Origin: Stentor coeruleus
Taxonomy: Eukaryota; Ciliophora; Heterotrichea; Heterotrichida; Stentoridae
NCBI GenBank assembly: GCA_001970955.1
Contig: MPUH01000516.1
Span: 1-48,740 of the forward strand
DNA length: 48,740 nucleotides
Direction: 5' to 3'
Numbering within the stretch: the first letter of the stretch is position 1; each line of letters begins with the position of its first letter. Made by a program: the position numbers and the translations under genes. Of this stretch, positions 9,958 to 20,800 are shown one piece after another. The notes beneath the pieces are model-generated. The model saw only the letters and a list, made by a program, of their open reading frames with translations, did not search any database and was not told the origin of the DNA.

Positions 9958-11077
9958 ATTTAATATTGTGATCTTAGAGAAAGTTAGGATATTATGGATT
10001 TTCATGGAAGTGAATTAGGGAATAAGGAAGATTAATTGATTTGTGAGAGAGATTTGGAAGGAGTAGAAGATAAGATAAGGGTTTTGATTGTTGTATGGAA
10101 AAAGATAAGTGCAGATGATTGGATTAGGATATTGGGTTTATGCTTGGATTTTGTGTTGGAGGATGAAGATGAGGAAGATTTGTGTTGGAGAAGATTAGAA
10201 ATGATGATGAGGTTTTTTGATTGTGATATGGGAATATTGTAAAATTTTTTGGATATGAAGATTAGAGGATAGGGTAATTGAAATTGGATTGATTTTTAAA
10301 GTGATGAATTAGTTGAATTATGTGCGATTTAGTGAAAAAAATTAGTTATTTCTAATGATGGTTTAATAATGGGATATTTTATGAAAATGGGATTGTTGTA
10401 TTAGTTAGTAAGAAATAGGTTTGCATATTACCGTAAACTTGGGTTTAAAATAATGATTTTTATTTAATAATCTTAGTGCTAGTTTTGAAATTACTTATGA
10501 TGAATATATCAGGATGAATTATACCCCTAAAGATGTAAGATGAAAAAAATAGCTAATAAGCAATTTATCAAAAAAAAATACATTAATTTAATAAATAATT
10601 TGACTTGAAATCATAGTAATACAGAATCTTTACTATAAAACCATAGAAAATATATAAAAAAATAATTATCTTCTAAACATTAAAATTTATCAAATTATTA
10701 TCCTCTCAAACTTACCCACAAAACCCTAAAAACTCTCATAAAATTCCATTATCTTATAAGCTCCACAATACCATGAAACCTTGCATTTACCATAAAAAAG
10801 CAAAAATCCTCCAAAAAAAAAAATGCAAAAAAAGCAATTCAAAAAAAAGAAAAACATCAAAACAATTTTTTAAACACAAGAAAAAGCCAACATGCACACT
10901 ACAGAAAAAAGAAACTAAACAACTTTCTGCATAATTTTCTCTGAAGAAAACAATCTCTCATATCCTCAACATCAAATTATATAAACCATCTAAATCACCT
11001 CCCATAACCTCTTCCTCCGATTCCGTAACTCTTCAGTAATAGTACACACTTACATAGGCCCTCAAGTTTATTATTTA
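9958..11077. other. Long intergenic region between CFAP20 and the reductase-like gene
   Basis: 1,120 bases. The segment beside the CFAP20 start is extreme: 10021-10260 has 74 G and 2 C on the plus strand. The segment beside the reductase stop (about 10640-11040) is C- and A-rich, with A-runs at 10790-10865. No supportable gene; the 68-codon frame at 10036-10242 is a purine-composition artefact. Confidence 0.5.
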
Positions 11078-12961
11078 TCAGTTCCAAACTTCTTCTATAA
11101 ACCTATTCTGACTCACAAGTTTCTCTAAATAATTCCCTACATTTTCTCCAAGGTGCTCACTTGCTATATTCGTAATGCACTCCTTTACGTTTCTCCCCAT
11201 AGAAGCAGACCCTGACACCATAACATATCCATTATGACTATAAATGCTATCCCATATATTCTCCTGTTGTGTGAATAAAATATCTCTCAAAGTCCTCTTC
11301 TGTGCCTGATCTCTAGAAAAAGCTGCGAACATCTGTTTTATAATAAATGGCCCTTCATTAGTTCCCTCAGATGTATACTGGAACTCAAGTGGAGGGTTTT
11401 GATTTGGGGCAACAAGTCTTTCAATAAACTGTTTATATATAAATTGCGTAGATTTACTCTTACATCCCAAATAAAGTATTATCTGATGAGACTCATTTCC
11501 AGCCATAACTAATTCAGATATTTCTAATAAGAAACCTTTAAAAGCTGCAATACCACATCTATTACAGATCATATGGATTATAGAAGGTGTTGATGGAAAT
11601 TTGAATTTACTAGGAAGGCAAAATGCTTTAATGTTTTTATAAAGTCCTAAAACATGCATTTTTTCTAAATACCCCGAACAAAGACCTGTACGTACTTTTC
11701 CTTCACATGTTCTTTCACGAAGTACTTCTACAGCAATTTGAATTTTTGTTGGACTACTTTTAAAAGATGAGGCAATATGATAGTATCTTGGTTCAATTCG
11801 ATCTAATACTTGTACTAAAACTCCAATTGGTATGCGAATTGATGGGAACATTTTTAAAAGGTCAGCTACAGTAAGCATTGGCTCTTCAAGTTTTCTTTTG
11901 AATTCGCCATTACCTTTTAGTGATGATAAAGTTTCGATTTTTTGACGTTCTTCTGGGTTTTGGGCAAAAAGGGCAAGTTTTTTTAACGTTTTTTTACGGA
12001 CTAATGATGTTAAGTCGCAATATTTTACGAGAGCTTCACGGATTGTTATTGGAGTTGGGAATGGGTGTTGTTTGATTGAAGATATGAATTGGAAGGTTAG
12101 TTCTAGGTCGTAACCTTGGATTGCAGCGATTTCACGGACAATTTCTTCGTCGTTTTCAGGGAAAATACCGATTTTCCCCCCGGTTTCGTATTGGCAGATT
12201 TGGTCGATTTCTACGTTGAGAGCTGAAAATTCTGGGTCTCGTTTGAGTTCTTTTATTTTTGTGATCTTCATTTCTGTACTTGCTTGGTAGGTTTTTGTTG
12301 CTTTTTCATATTGGATTTTCGGGTTTGGTTTTACTAAAGGTACTTGAAGAGCCACTTCTAAATACTCTGTATCCTTAACAGCTGTCCTTCTTGAAGTTTT
12401 AGCCTGTGCAGGTAAAACTTTCCACAGTTCATTCATCCATTTTTCAAAAGCAGCATGATCTTGTTCATCAGCATATCCTAATTTAACCATCTCATTAGCT
12501 CCAAGACTTTCTAAGCTTTCAGTAATTTTTTTAGCAGTCGTATTATTATTAGAAGTTTTAGTTAACCCAAACACTGAATAAGATAAGTTGCTTAAATTTT
12601 CACTTGAATTTTTAGCAGCTTTACTTATCCATTTGAGGAACTTTATAGCATTTTCTGGAGGTGTTCCATCAGTTTGTGTTGAACAAATGATAACACAAAA
12701 GTCATGTTTTTTGAAGTCTAGTATTTGAAAGTTGTCTAAGCCAATGATATGTGGAGAAAAGTGATATTTTTGAGCTCCTTTGCATAGATGTTCAGCTAGA
12801 CCCATTGCATGGCCTGTTTGAGTACCGACATATATATGAAGATGACCTAAGCTTTCTGGGTTTACTTCGCTTGGATTGAAGTTTGGTTTAGATTTCTTGA
12901 GGAAGTACCATGTTAGAACACCTATAATTAGGCTTCCTATAAAAGCTAATGTCCATGACAT
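11078..12961 (-). CDS. Divergent NADPH-cytochrome P450 reductase-like diflavin protein, probably altered or inactive
   Basis: 627 residues with the POR layout: N-terminal membrane anchor (about 4-20), flavodoxin domain (~42-180), connecting/FAD domain, and NADPH domain ending in Val-Trp-Asn. Overall similarity is clear (KHPFPTPITIREAL, RYYHIASS, AFSRDQ), but key positions differ from active reductases. In the FMN site the T-Y-G-E-G motif is TQTDG (95-99) and the GNKTY motif is TKTSN, so both shielding Tyr are gone. RYYS is RYYH (~391). The GPGTG NADPH loop is CNRCG (~466). The catalytic CGDA is SGSA (583-586), and the C-terminal Asp-Val-Trp is Glu-Val-Trp. These changes touch all three cofactor steps. 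It could be a scaffold or a reductase with changed chemistry. The stop is TGA, followed at once by TAA. Confidence 0.85.
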   Translation of the reverse strand: MSWTLAFIGSLIIGVLTWYFLKKSKPNFNPSEVNPESLGHLHIYVGTQTGHAMGLAEHLCKGAQKYHFSPHIIGLDNFQILDFKKHDFCVIICSTQTDGTPPENAIKFLKWISKAAKNSSENLSNLSYSVFGLTKTSNNNTTAKKITESLESLGANEMVKLGYADEQDHAAFEKWMNELWKVLPAQAKTSRRTAVKDTEYLEVALQVPLVKPNPKIQYEKATKTYQASTEMKITKIKELKRDPEFSALNVEIDQICQYETGGKIGIFPENDEEIVREIAAIQGYDLELTFQFISSIKQHPFPTPITIREALVKYCDLTSLVRKKTLKKLALFAQNPEERQKIETLSSLKGNGEFKRKLEEPMLTVADLLKMFPSIRIPIGVLVQVLDRIEPRYYHIASSFKSSPTKIQIAVEVLRERTCEGKVRTGLCSGYLEKMHVLGLYKNIKAFCLPSKFKFPSTPSIIHMICNRCGIAAFKGFLLEISELVMAGNESHQIILYLGCKSKSTQFIYKQFIERLVAPNQNPPLEFQYTSEGTNEGPFIIKQMFAAFSRDQAQKRTLRDILFTQQENIWDSIYSHNGYVMVSGSASMGRNVKECITNIASEHLGENVGNYLEKLVSQNRFIEEVWN

Positions 12962-13665
12962 TTTATATAGTGTATGTAGAGAATTTTCAAGTCTTTTGAT
13001 ATGGATTCTTGTAGATTAGGAGATTTAAGATGCGAAATTTTGACTTTAGAATAATGAATAGAGGGTTAGGAATAAAGAAGTAAAAGTTTATAGCAGTTTT
13101 TATTGTGAAATAAAATTATTATAACTGGATGTGCTGGATTTTTTATATAGGTATGATGCTAAGTTGTGGGTTTTTAGAGGTTGATTGTATGGATAGTGCT
13201 ATATTGAAAATGAAAACTAAAATGTGTATAATCAAAAGTTAGAATATTAAATAGTTTAAATAGATAAGATTTATTTATGAATTTCTAAAAACTCCTTGCT
13301 CTTCTTAAAGGCTATTATAATATTAATCAACAACTCTAAAAAAGAAAACCTCACCATTAATTACCCCTAAACCAAAAATAACCATAAATTCTTATAATAT
13401 ATTCAATCCACATCATCTATTCCAAAAATTCCTATAAAAGTTTCCAAAACTAGCAACGCAAATATCATATAAAAAGCCTAATTCTACTAATATTTCATCA
13501 TATTCCTATCTACCAAAAAGCCAACTCTCACAATCCATCTTCACTAATCCCAAAACTCAATTCAATCAATTATAAACTCATCAAAAAAATCCCTCACCCA
13601 TCTCATTCCACACAAATTTTTTAATCCAATTTTTTTCTAATAAAAATTATCAAAATAATAATTAC
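12962..13665. other. Intergenic region with skew switch
   Basis: 704 bases between two minus-strand genes. The left part is G-rich on the plus strand (5' flank of the reductase-like gene); from about 13300 rightward it is C-rich and G-poor (3' flank of H2A.Z). The switch lies near 13290. No gene is seen. Confidence 0.5.
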
Positions 13666-14079
13666 TTAAGCTTCCAATTGTTTTTCTTTAGGTGCTAATA
13701 AAAGACTCTTATGAATATGTGGAATAACTCCTCCTCCTGATATTGTCGCCTTGATAAGTGTATCAAGTTCTTCATCACCTCTAATAGCTAATTGTAAATG
13801 TCTTGGGCTTATTCTCTTCACTTTAAGGTCTTTACTTGCATTTCCTGCCAATTCTAAGACTTCTGCAGTTAAATATTCTAATATTGCTCCAGTATAAACT
13901 GCGGCAGTTGCTCCTACTCTATGATGAGCTAACATTCTTTGCTTTAAGAGTCTATGAATTCTACCTACAGGGAACTGCAAACCAGCCTTGATTGATCTTG
14001 AAGTTGGAGCTCGTTTATGTTTAGCAGCTGCTACTTTTCCTCCTTTGCCTTTTCCTCCAGCCTAAGTAAAGCTTACCAT
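13666..14079 (-). CDS. H2AZ: Histone H2A.Z variant
   Basis: 132 residues after splicing. Exon 1 is the ATG alone (14079-14077); a 15-nt intron, gtaagctttacttag, follows (14076-14062); exon 2 runs 14061-13666. The spliced protein starts [12 protein letters not shown], the H2A.Z-type Gly/Lys tail. It continues with [12 protein letters not shown], the histone fold ([28 protein letters not shown]), and the H2A.Z-typical [30 protein letters not shown] with its acidic patch. It replaces H2A in nucleosomes at promoters and regulatory DNA. Removing the intron is needed to reach any ATG. An intron directly after the start codon is unusual. The terminator is TAA. Confidence 0.96.
14062..14076 (-). other. 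15-nt intron of H2A.Z
   Basis: gtaagctttacttag on the minus strand, lying immediately after the ATG. GTAAG start, T9-A10 and TAG end match the other firm introns. Confidence 0.92.
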
Positions 14080-14812
14080 TTCTTTTGATATTATAAGCCT
14101 TGTGGGACATATTCTTTATGTCAATTGATTTTCTGGATTAGCCAATCATATTACACTAAACGAATAACTTTTGCATTGGTTTAAATTTTCCTGTTTAAGA
14201 AAGTTTTTCAGTGTAGGTTTAGAAGATTTAGGCGAAGTTTAAGTTCTGAATAGTGTTAGGAATATAAGATAAGAGATTTAGAAACCAAATATTTTTAATT
14301 AACATCGAGTAGATGAGTTTATTATTAACAAGAAAATATCGAACTTAAAACTTATAATCTTAATTACTAAAACCCAACTGCAACCTTTTCAGACTATTTA
14401 TGCAGGTAATATTTATGTTAGGGTCTTTCAATTAAATAAGACAATAATAGGGATTTAATTAGCTGGCTAAAAAATCCTATCACCTCTATACCTTTAAAAA
14501 CTACCCCAAAGCCTATACCTCCCTTTTCCACCCTATAAAATTTATCTCCCATTTCTCAACCCAAAAAAAACCCAAAAAAACCCAAAAATCCTTTTCCTAT
14601 ACCAAATTTCTAAAATCCCTAAAAATTCAATTCTTTCAAATTTAATCAACCTCCAAACCTCTGATTTTCATACAACTTCCTAATCCTCTAATCCAAACAT
14701 TCTTCTCTATAAACCTCTGACTTAAATCATAAGCAATAAAACCCTTGTTGCATAATAAAAAGTCAAATGAAGAAGAAGAACAAGTTATTATGTAAGATTA
14801 ATGGTTATAAAT
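14080..14812. other. Divergent intergenic region (H2A.Z / EML)
   Basis: Outward-facing starts share this region. The right half (about 14460-14750) is C-rich and G-poor. It includes three CCC-plus-A-run units, 14560-14588. An out-of-frame ATG at 14767 lies upstream of the EML start and could act as an upstream start if transcribed. Confidence 0.5.
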
Positions 14813-17800
14813 ATGGGTATCAGCGAATCCAGTCAATTACGCTCAGGAGTAAAATCCTTATCTCTAACTGGGGAGTTGATAGAAAAGCTTCTCGACCGAT
14901 TCAGCCATTTCAGTGACTCATTTGGTTTCACCAGAGACGAAGTAAAAATGTTATACAGACCGAAAAACGAGCAAATGGACCTGATTTTTAACATCTTTGA
15001 CTCAGCCAAAAGAGATAAAATCGACGCTTTCGAGTTCATAGCAGGGATGATCATCATCTCAGAAGCCTCACTCAAGATCAAAGCTAGAAAACTTTTCAGC
15101 CTCTACGATTTCGACCACTCACGCTCAATAACTTTTGATGAACTTATCATTATGCTCAGAACAGCTATGAATGCTCTTTGTTATATGACTTCAACAAATC
15201 CTTGGTCAATAGAAAAACTTGTAGACCATACGCAAAAACTCTTTGCTAAAATCGACACTAATAAAGATAAAACGATATCTTTAGCTGAATGGACAAGTTT
15301 TGTCACTCGTGATATTGAAGTTGTTAAAATATTAGAAAAACTTGAACTAATCACTTCTGAAGATAAGAGGCCAAATTGGGGAACTGAGGATGATCCAGAA
15401 ATGGATAGTGACTTTGAAAATGAAACTTATAATAAAGAATGGGATAGGTCTGAAGTTCATGAAAGAGTCAAAGCTGGTGTAGAATCTTTAGAAGAGTCAC
15501 CTTTTGTTGTTGAAAGTGTTGGAGAAGGGGATCAATTTTTAGCTGTTAAGCCATGGGAAGGTGTAGTTAAAAATTCAGTACCAACTAATTATAAGCCAAA
15601 TAAAGCAGATTCGAATTCCCCTGATGCATGTTTGTCTTTAGAGTATATTCATGGTTATAGATGTCATGATGTGAGAAATAATTTAAGATATACTGATCAA
15701 GGAGAAGTTATTTATCATACTGCAGCAGTTGGAGTTGTTCTTAATACTAACAATGTTCAAAAACATTTTATTGCCCATACTGATGATATCACAGCTTTTG
15801 ATGTATCACCTGATGGTAAACTTGCTGTTACAGGCGAAGTAGGCAAAATACCAACAATTCATGTTTGGAGCACTTCATCAATGGAAACAATAAAAACATT
15901 TAAAGGAATTATAAAAAGAGGAGTCACTAATGTTGTTTTTTCACAAGATGCTACAAGAATCGCCGCTTTAGGTGCAGATAATGATCATTGTATAGCTGTT
16001 TATGATATATACAACCCTGGTAATAAAACTGGAGCAATGCAACATCTTATCGCAACAGGCAAAGGTGGAAAAGATACATTTTTAGATATTCGTTTCCATC
16101 CATCAAGCAATGATAAACTGATTTTATGTGGAGTAAAAGTCTTTGCTGTTGTAACTTTAAAAGCTGGAGCAATTACTGTTAAAAAAGGAACTGGCTGGGG
16201 TAAAACACCTTTAACTCAATTACAAGCTTTGTCTTGTATATCATTTATTGGAGATATTCCTGTTACTGGAGCTTTTAATGGAGCTGTTTTTAAATGGGAA
16301 GATGGTGTACTTAAAGAATCAGTTAAGTTGCATGAAAGTTCAATAACTGCTATAGGAAAATGGGAGAATGGAATTATTACTGGAGGTAATGATGGGGTAG
16401 TTAATGTACTTGATATGAATATGAAAATAGTAAAAAGTATACAATTGAAAGATTTACAAAGTGTTAATGCTAAACCTAGAAGTGTTTGGGGAGCAAATGG
16501 GAAAGTGCTTATTGGGACAAGAGGTGGAGAGATTTTTGAAGTTAGTGAAGGGCAGGTTAAATTGCTTATGAGTGGACATTATGATATGGAATTATGGGGT
16601 TTAGCTAATCATCCAAGTTTACCTAGATTTGCTAGTTTTGGTCAAGATAGTTTATTAGCGGTATGGGATTTAAACGAGCATAAACAGATCATCCACACTA
16701 AACTTGAAAGCCCAGGTGAAACTATAGCTTATTCCCCATCAGGAGATTCTATCGCAGTAGGTCTCCAAAATGGGAAAATTTTAATCCTTAATGCAGAAAC
16801 CTTAGAAGTCAAAGCTGGTAAACATGATCGTATCAAAGGTATATCTCAAATAAAATACTCTCCAGATGGAAGCATCCTAGCCGCAGGTGGTCATGATTCT
16901 ATCATAATAACTTACTTAGTAAATGAAAACTACAAACTTCAATACAAAATGAAAGGTCATAGTTCAGCAATAACCCATCTTGATTTCTCTGAATCCGGAG
17001 GTACAATCCAATCAACAAGTTTAAGTTATGAACTTTTATATCATAATCTATCAAAAGGATTACATGATCCAAAAGGTGCTTCAGCTAATAAAGATGATAC
17101 TTGGAATACATGGTCTTGTGTCTTAGGTTGGCCAGTTCAAGGTATATGGCCTCCATGTTCAGATGGTTCAGATATAAACGCAGTTAGAAGAAGTAAATCA
17201 CGTAAAGTTCTCGCAACATGTGATGATTTCAGCCAAGTCAAACTTTTCAAATACCCTTGTCCAGTTAAAAATTCAGCTTGTAATACTTATCGTGGTCATT
17301 CATCTCATGTTACTAACTGTGTTTTCTTTGATAATTATTTAGTAACAACAGGAGGTAATGATAAATCGATTTTTGTCTGGAAATATACTGAAGATGATCA
17401 AGAAACACAAGATATGGATACAGAAGGGTTACAAGCACTTGAAGCTGAGTCATCGTTATTTAAATTCGAAACTGTTGGTGAAGGTGATCAGTTTTTAGCA
17501 GTAAAACCATGGCTAGGTGAGATGAAAGCTAGCACACCAAAATTTGTGGTACCAAAAAACCATAATAAACCACCTGAAGCGACATTAGCTTTAACTAAAG
17601 TTCATGGTTATCGTGGATATGATTCTAGGAATAATCTGAAATTCACAAGTTCTGGTAAAGTTATATTCCCAGCAGCAGGACTTGGGGTTGTAATGAATAT
17701 AGAAACGAAATCTCAAGAATATTTTACAATGCATGATGATGATGTTGTGTCAATTTCCATACATCCAGGAAGGAAAATCGCTGCAACAGGTCAAACAGCA

Positions 17801-20800
17801 CATGTAGGTAAATCAACTAAAATTGATCTTTTTGTATGGGATACAGAAACTCATCGTAATTTAGCTTGTCTTACAGGTTTTCATAGAAGGGCAATAAGAC
17901 ATTTAGACTTTTCACCTAATGGGAATTTGATTTTGAGTGTTGGTGATGATGATGATCATAGTCTAGCTATTTATGACTGGCAAGCTAACAGAATGGTTTG
18001 CAATTCAAAGGTAGATAAAGATACAGTACTTGGGGTAAGTTTTATATCAAACAATGATTTTGTTGTTTATGGGGCTAAGTTTATTAAATTCTTCAGTATG
18101 GCAGGGACTAATGTGACAAGTAATAGAGGGATAACTGGTGGTGTTGCTTTTGAAGGGCAAATGTCTGGGGTGTTATTCAATGAACTTTTCCATACTGGTA
18201 CCCATGCAGGGAACCTTTTCATCTGGGAGCAAAAAGCATTGAAAAAATCATTACCGATTCACTCAGGCCAGGTCTGGGCAATGTGTGTTCATGAAAACCA
18301 TCTTTTAACTGGAGGTTCAGAAGGGATAATTTATACTCTTGATGCAGAATATAACAAAATTAAACAAATCTCTTTAGTTGAGTTTTCTGTAAACCCAGGT
18401 GTTAGGGCTATTGACATAATGGGAGACTTAATAATTGCCGGAACAAGAGGCTGTGAAATATTAAAAATCGCTGGAGATCAAGTAGAAGTGGTACAAAGAG
18501 GACATTATGATGGTGAACTTTGGGGTTTAGCTGTAAGTCCTAAAAAACTTGAATTCGCAACTTGTGGTGGGGATAAAACTCTTAGAGTTTGGGAAATTCC
18601 TAGTGGAAATATGCTTAGGTCAACACCTGCTTTAACTACTGATCTTAGGGCTATTGATTGGTCACCTGATGGGAAATATATTGCAGCTGGGCATGTTAAT
18701 GCGAATATTGTGCTATTTAATGAAACTGATTTAGCAAATGTATGTTCAGTACAAAGTTCGTTTAAAGGGAAGGATTGTTGGATTGAAGACTTGAAATTCT
18801 CACCAGACGGATCAAAACTAGCTTTTGGTGCTCATGGATGCGCATCGAAAGTTGAAGTTTTTACTGTTGATGCTGGGAAACTAATCAAACATTGCATTAT
18901 TAATGTAGGAATTACTTCTGCATTAACACATATTGACTGGTCTGTTGACAGCTCTTTAGTATGTGTGAATTCTGAAGCTTATGAACTGAAATTTGTCAGT
19001 TTAGATCAAAAGAAAAACGTTGCATCAAGTTCAGTTAAAGATGTTAAATGGAATAGTTATACTTGTACTTTTGGATGGAGTGTTCAATATATATGGCCTG
19101 AATGTGCTGATGGTTCAGATATAAACTCAGTACATAAAGCTAAGAATTCTAATCTTCTTGTCACTGCAGATGATTTTGGTAAAATCAACTTATTTAGATG
19201 GCCAGTTTGTGTTGAAAACCAAGGTTCGAAATCGTATTCAGGTCATTCAGCTCATGTAACCAAAGTAAAATTCACTCATGATGATAGTTATATAGTAAGT
19301 ATAGGTGGTGATGATAAATGTATTTTTATATGGAAAACAGAAATACCTGAAGTTGAAATCGAAGAACCTTCAATTGAAGAAGTAAGCATTGAAGTTTCAG
19401 AAATTAAAAAAGTAGATACTGGGAAACAAGATAGAAAAGAAAAAGCTGCTATGAGAAATTCTCATATTTCTGTTGTTAGACATAAACCTGCAGAAAGTAT
19501 TGATGTAAGAAAACCTGTGAAAAAAGAAGAAGCTAAAGCGGTTGTGAAAGGAGGTAAAAACACATCAGAAGGCGCATTAAAAGCCCCATCAGCATATATT
19601 AAAGCTTCAAGAAACCAAAACCTTGCCCCTGCTGTGGATTTATCATTAGAATTCGTCCATGGATATAGAGCTAAAGATTGTAGAAACAATATAAAATATC
19701 TTCCTAGTGGCAAATTAGTATATCATGCAGCAGCTGTTGGTATTGTTTTTGACCTTGAAGAATTTTCTCAAAGTTTCTTTATTGGACATAATGACGATAT
19801 TGTATCTTTTGCCTTATCCCCTAATAAAGATCTTGTGGCAACAGGAGAAGTTGGTAGAAAACCTAGTATTTTTGTATGGGACAGTAACTCATTAACACAA
19901 ATCGCTAAATTTAACTCACCTTTAGAAAAAGGTATTGGAGCCCTTGCATTTTCACCTTCAGGGAATCTTTTGGTTGCTATTGCTATGGATGATGACCATA
20001 ATATTGCCCTTTATAACTTACAAACAAATTCTCTTATTGTCTCAACTAAAGGAGATAGGGAGAAAATATTAGAAGTCGCGTTTTTGTCTGAGAATGAATT
20101 CGTCACAACTGGGATAAAACATTATAAAATCTGGACTTTGAACGGAAACAAAATAACAGGAAGAAGAGGGCAGTTTGGTAAAAATGATAATCTTTTATTA
20201 AGCCTTGCTGTATTTGGAGATGAAATTTATACTGGAACTGGAGCAGGGACTGTAGTAAAATGGAAAGGTGGAGATGCAGAAGCAACATTTGAAATGCATG
20301 GCAAAGGTACAGATAGTGTATGGGCAAATGATCAATTTATAGTCACTGGAGGAAAAGATGGTTTTGTCCATATATGTTCTAAAGATATGACTAAAGTTCA
20401 TACATTTGATTTAAATACCGAAGCTTTTGCCTCAGTTTGCCCATCAGTTCGTGCAGCAGTATTAAATGATGAGAACACAAAACTAGTAATTGGAACTTTT
20501 GCTTCTGAAATATATGAAGTAGATATTGAGACAAAAGAAGTTAAAAATCTAGTTCGTGGTCATTATGCACCATCTAAAGGTAATGCTGTGACAAATGAAG
20601 TATGGGGTTTATCAATAATAAACCAAAGTAGTTATGCAACTTGTTCAGATGATGGAACTTTACGTATATGGAATGCTGAGTCTAAAAAACAAGAACGTGT
20701 TTTGAAATTTGGTAAAGAAGAAGGTGGAGACAGTACTCGTGCCCGTTGCGTAACAGGAAATGATAAATACTTAGCTGTAGGGTTCTTAGATGGAAACTTC

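Noticed and set aside
9958..10005. Upstream in-frame ATG of CFAP20 as the start
   Set aside because: The family start [12 protein letters not shown] is nearly invariant and begins at 9957.
10036..10242. 68-codon plus-strand frame
   Set aside because: It lies in the extreme purine-rich flank of CFAP20 (74 G / 2 C in 10021-10260); low-complexity codons and no family resemblance.
16385..16399. 15-mer gtaatgatggggtag inside EML with intron-like ends
   Set aside because: It encodes a canonical WD-repeat segment (GGNDGVVNV) and has no A at position 10; removal would damage a propeller blade.
19321..19720. Frameshift or gene fusion between EML units 2 and 3
   Set aside because: The frame is continuous; the Lys/Glu-rich stretch reads as a flexible linker before the third HELP core.
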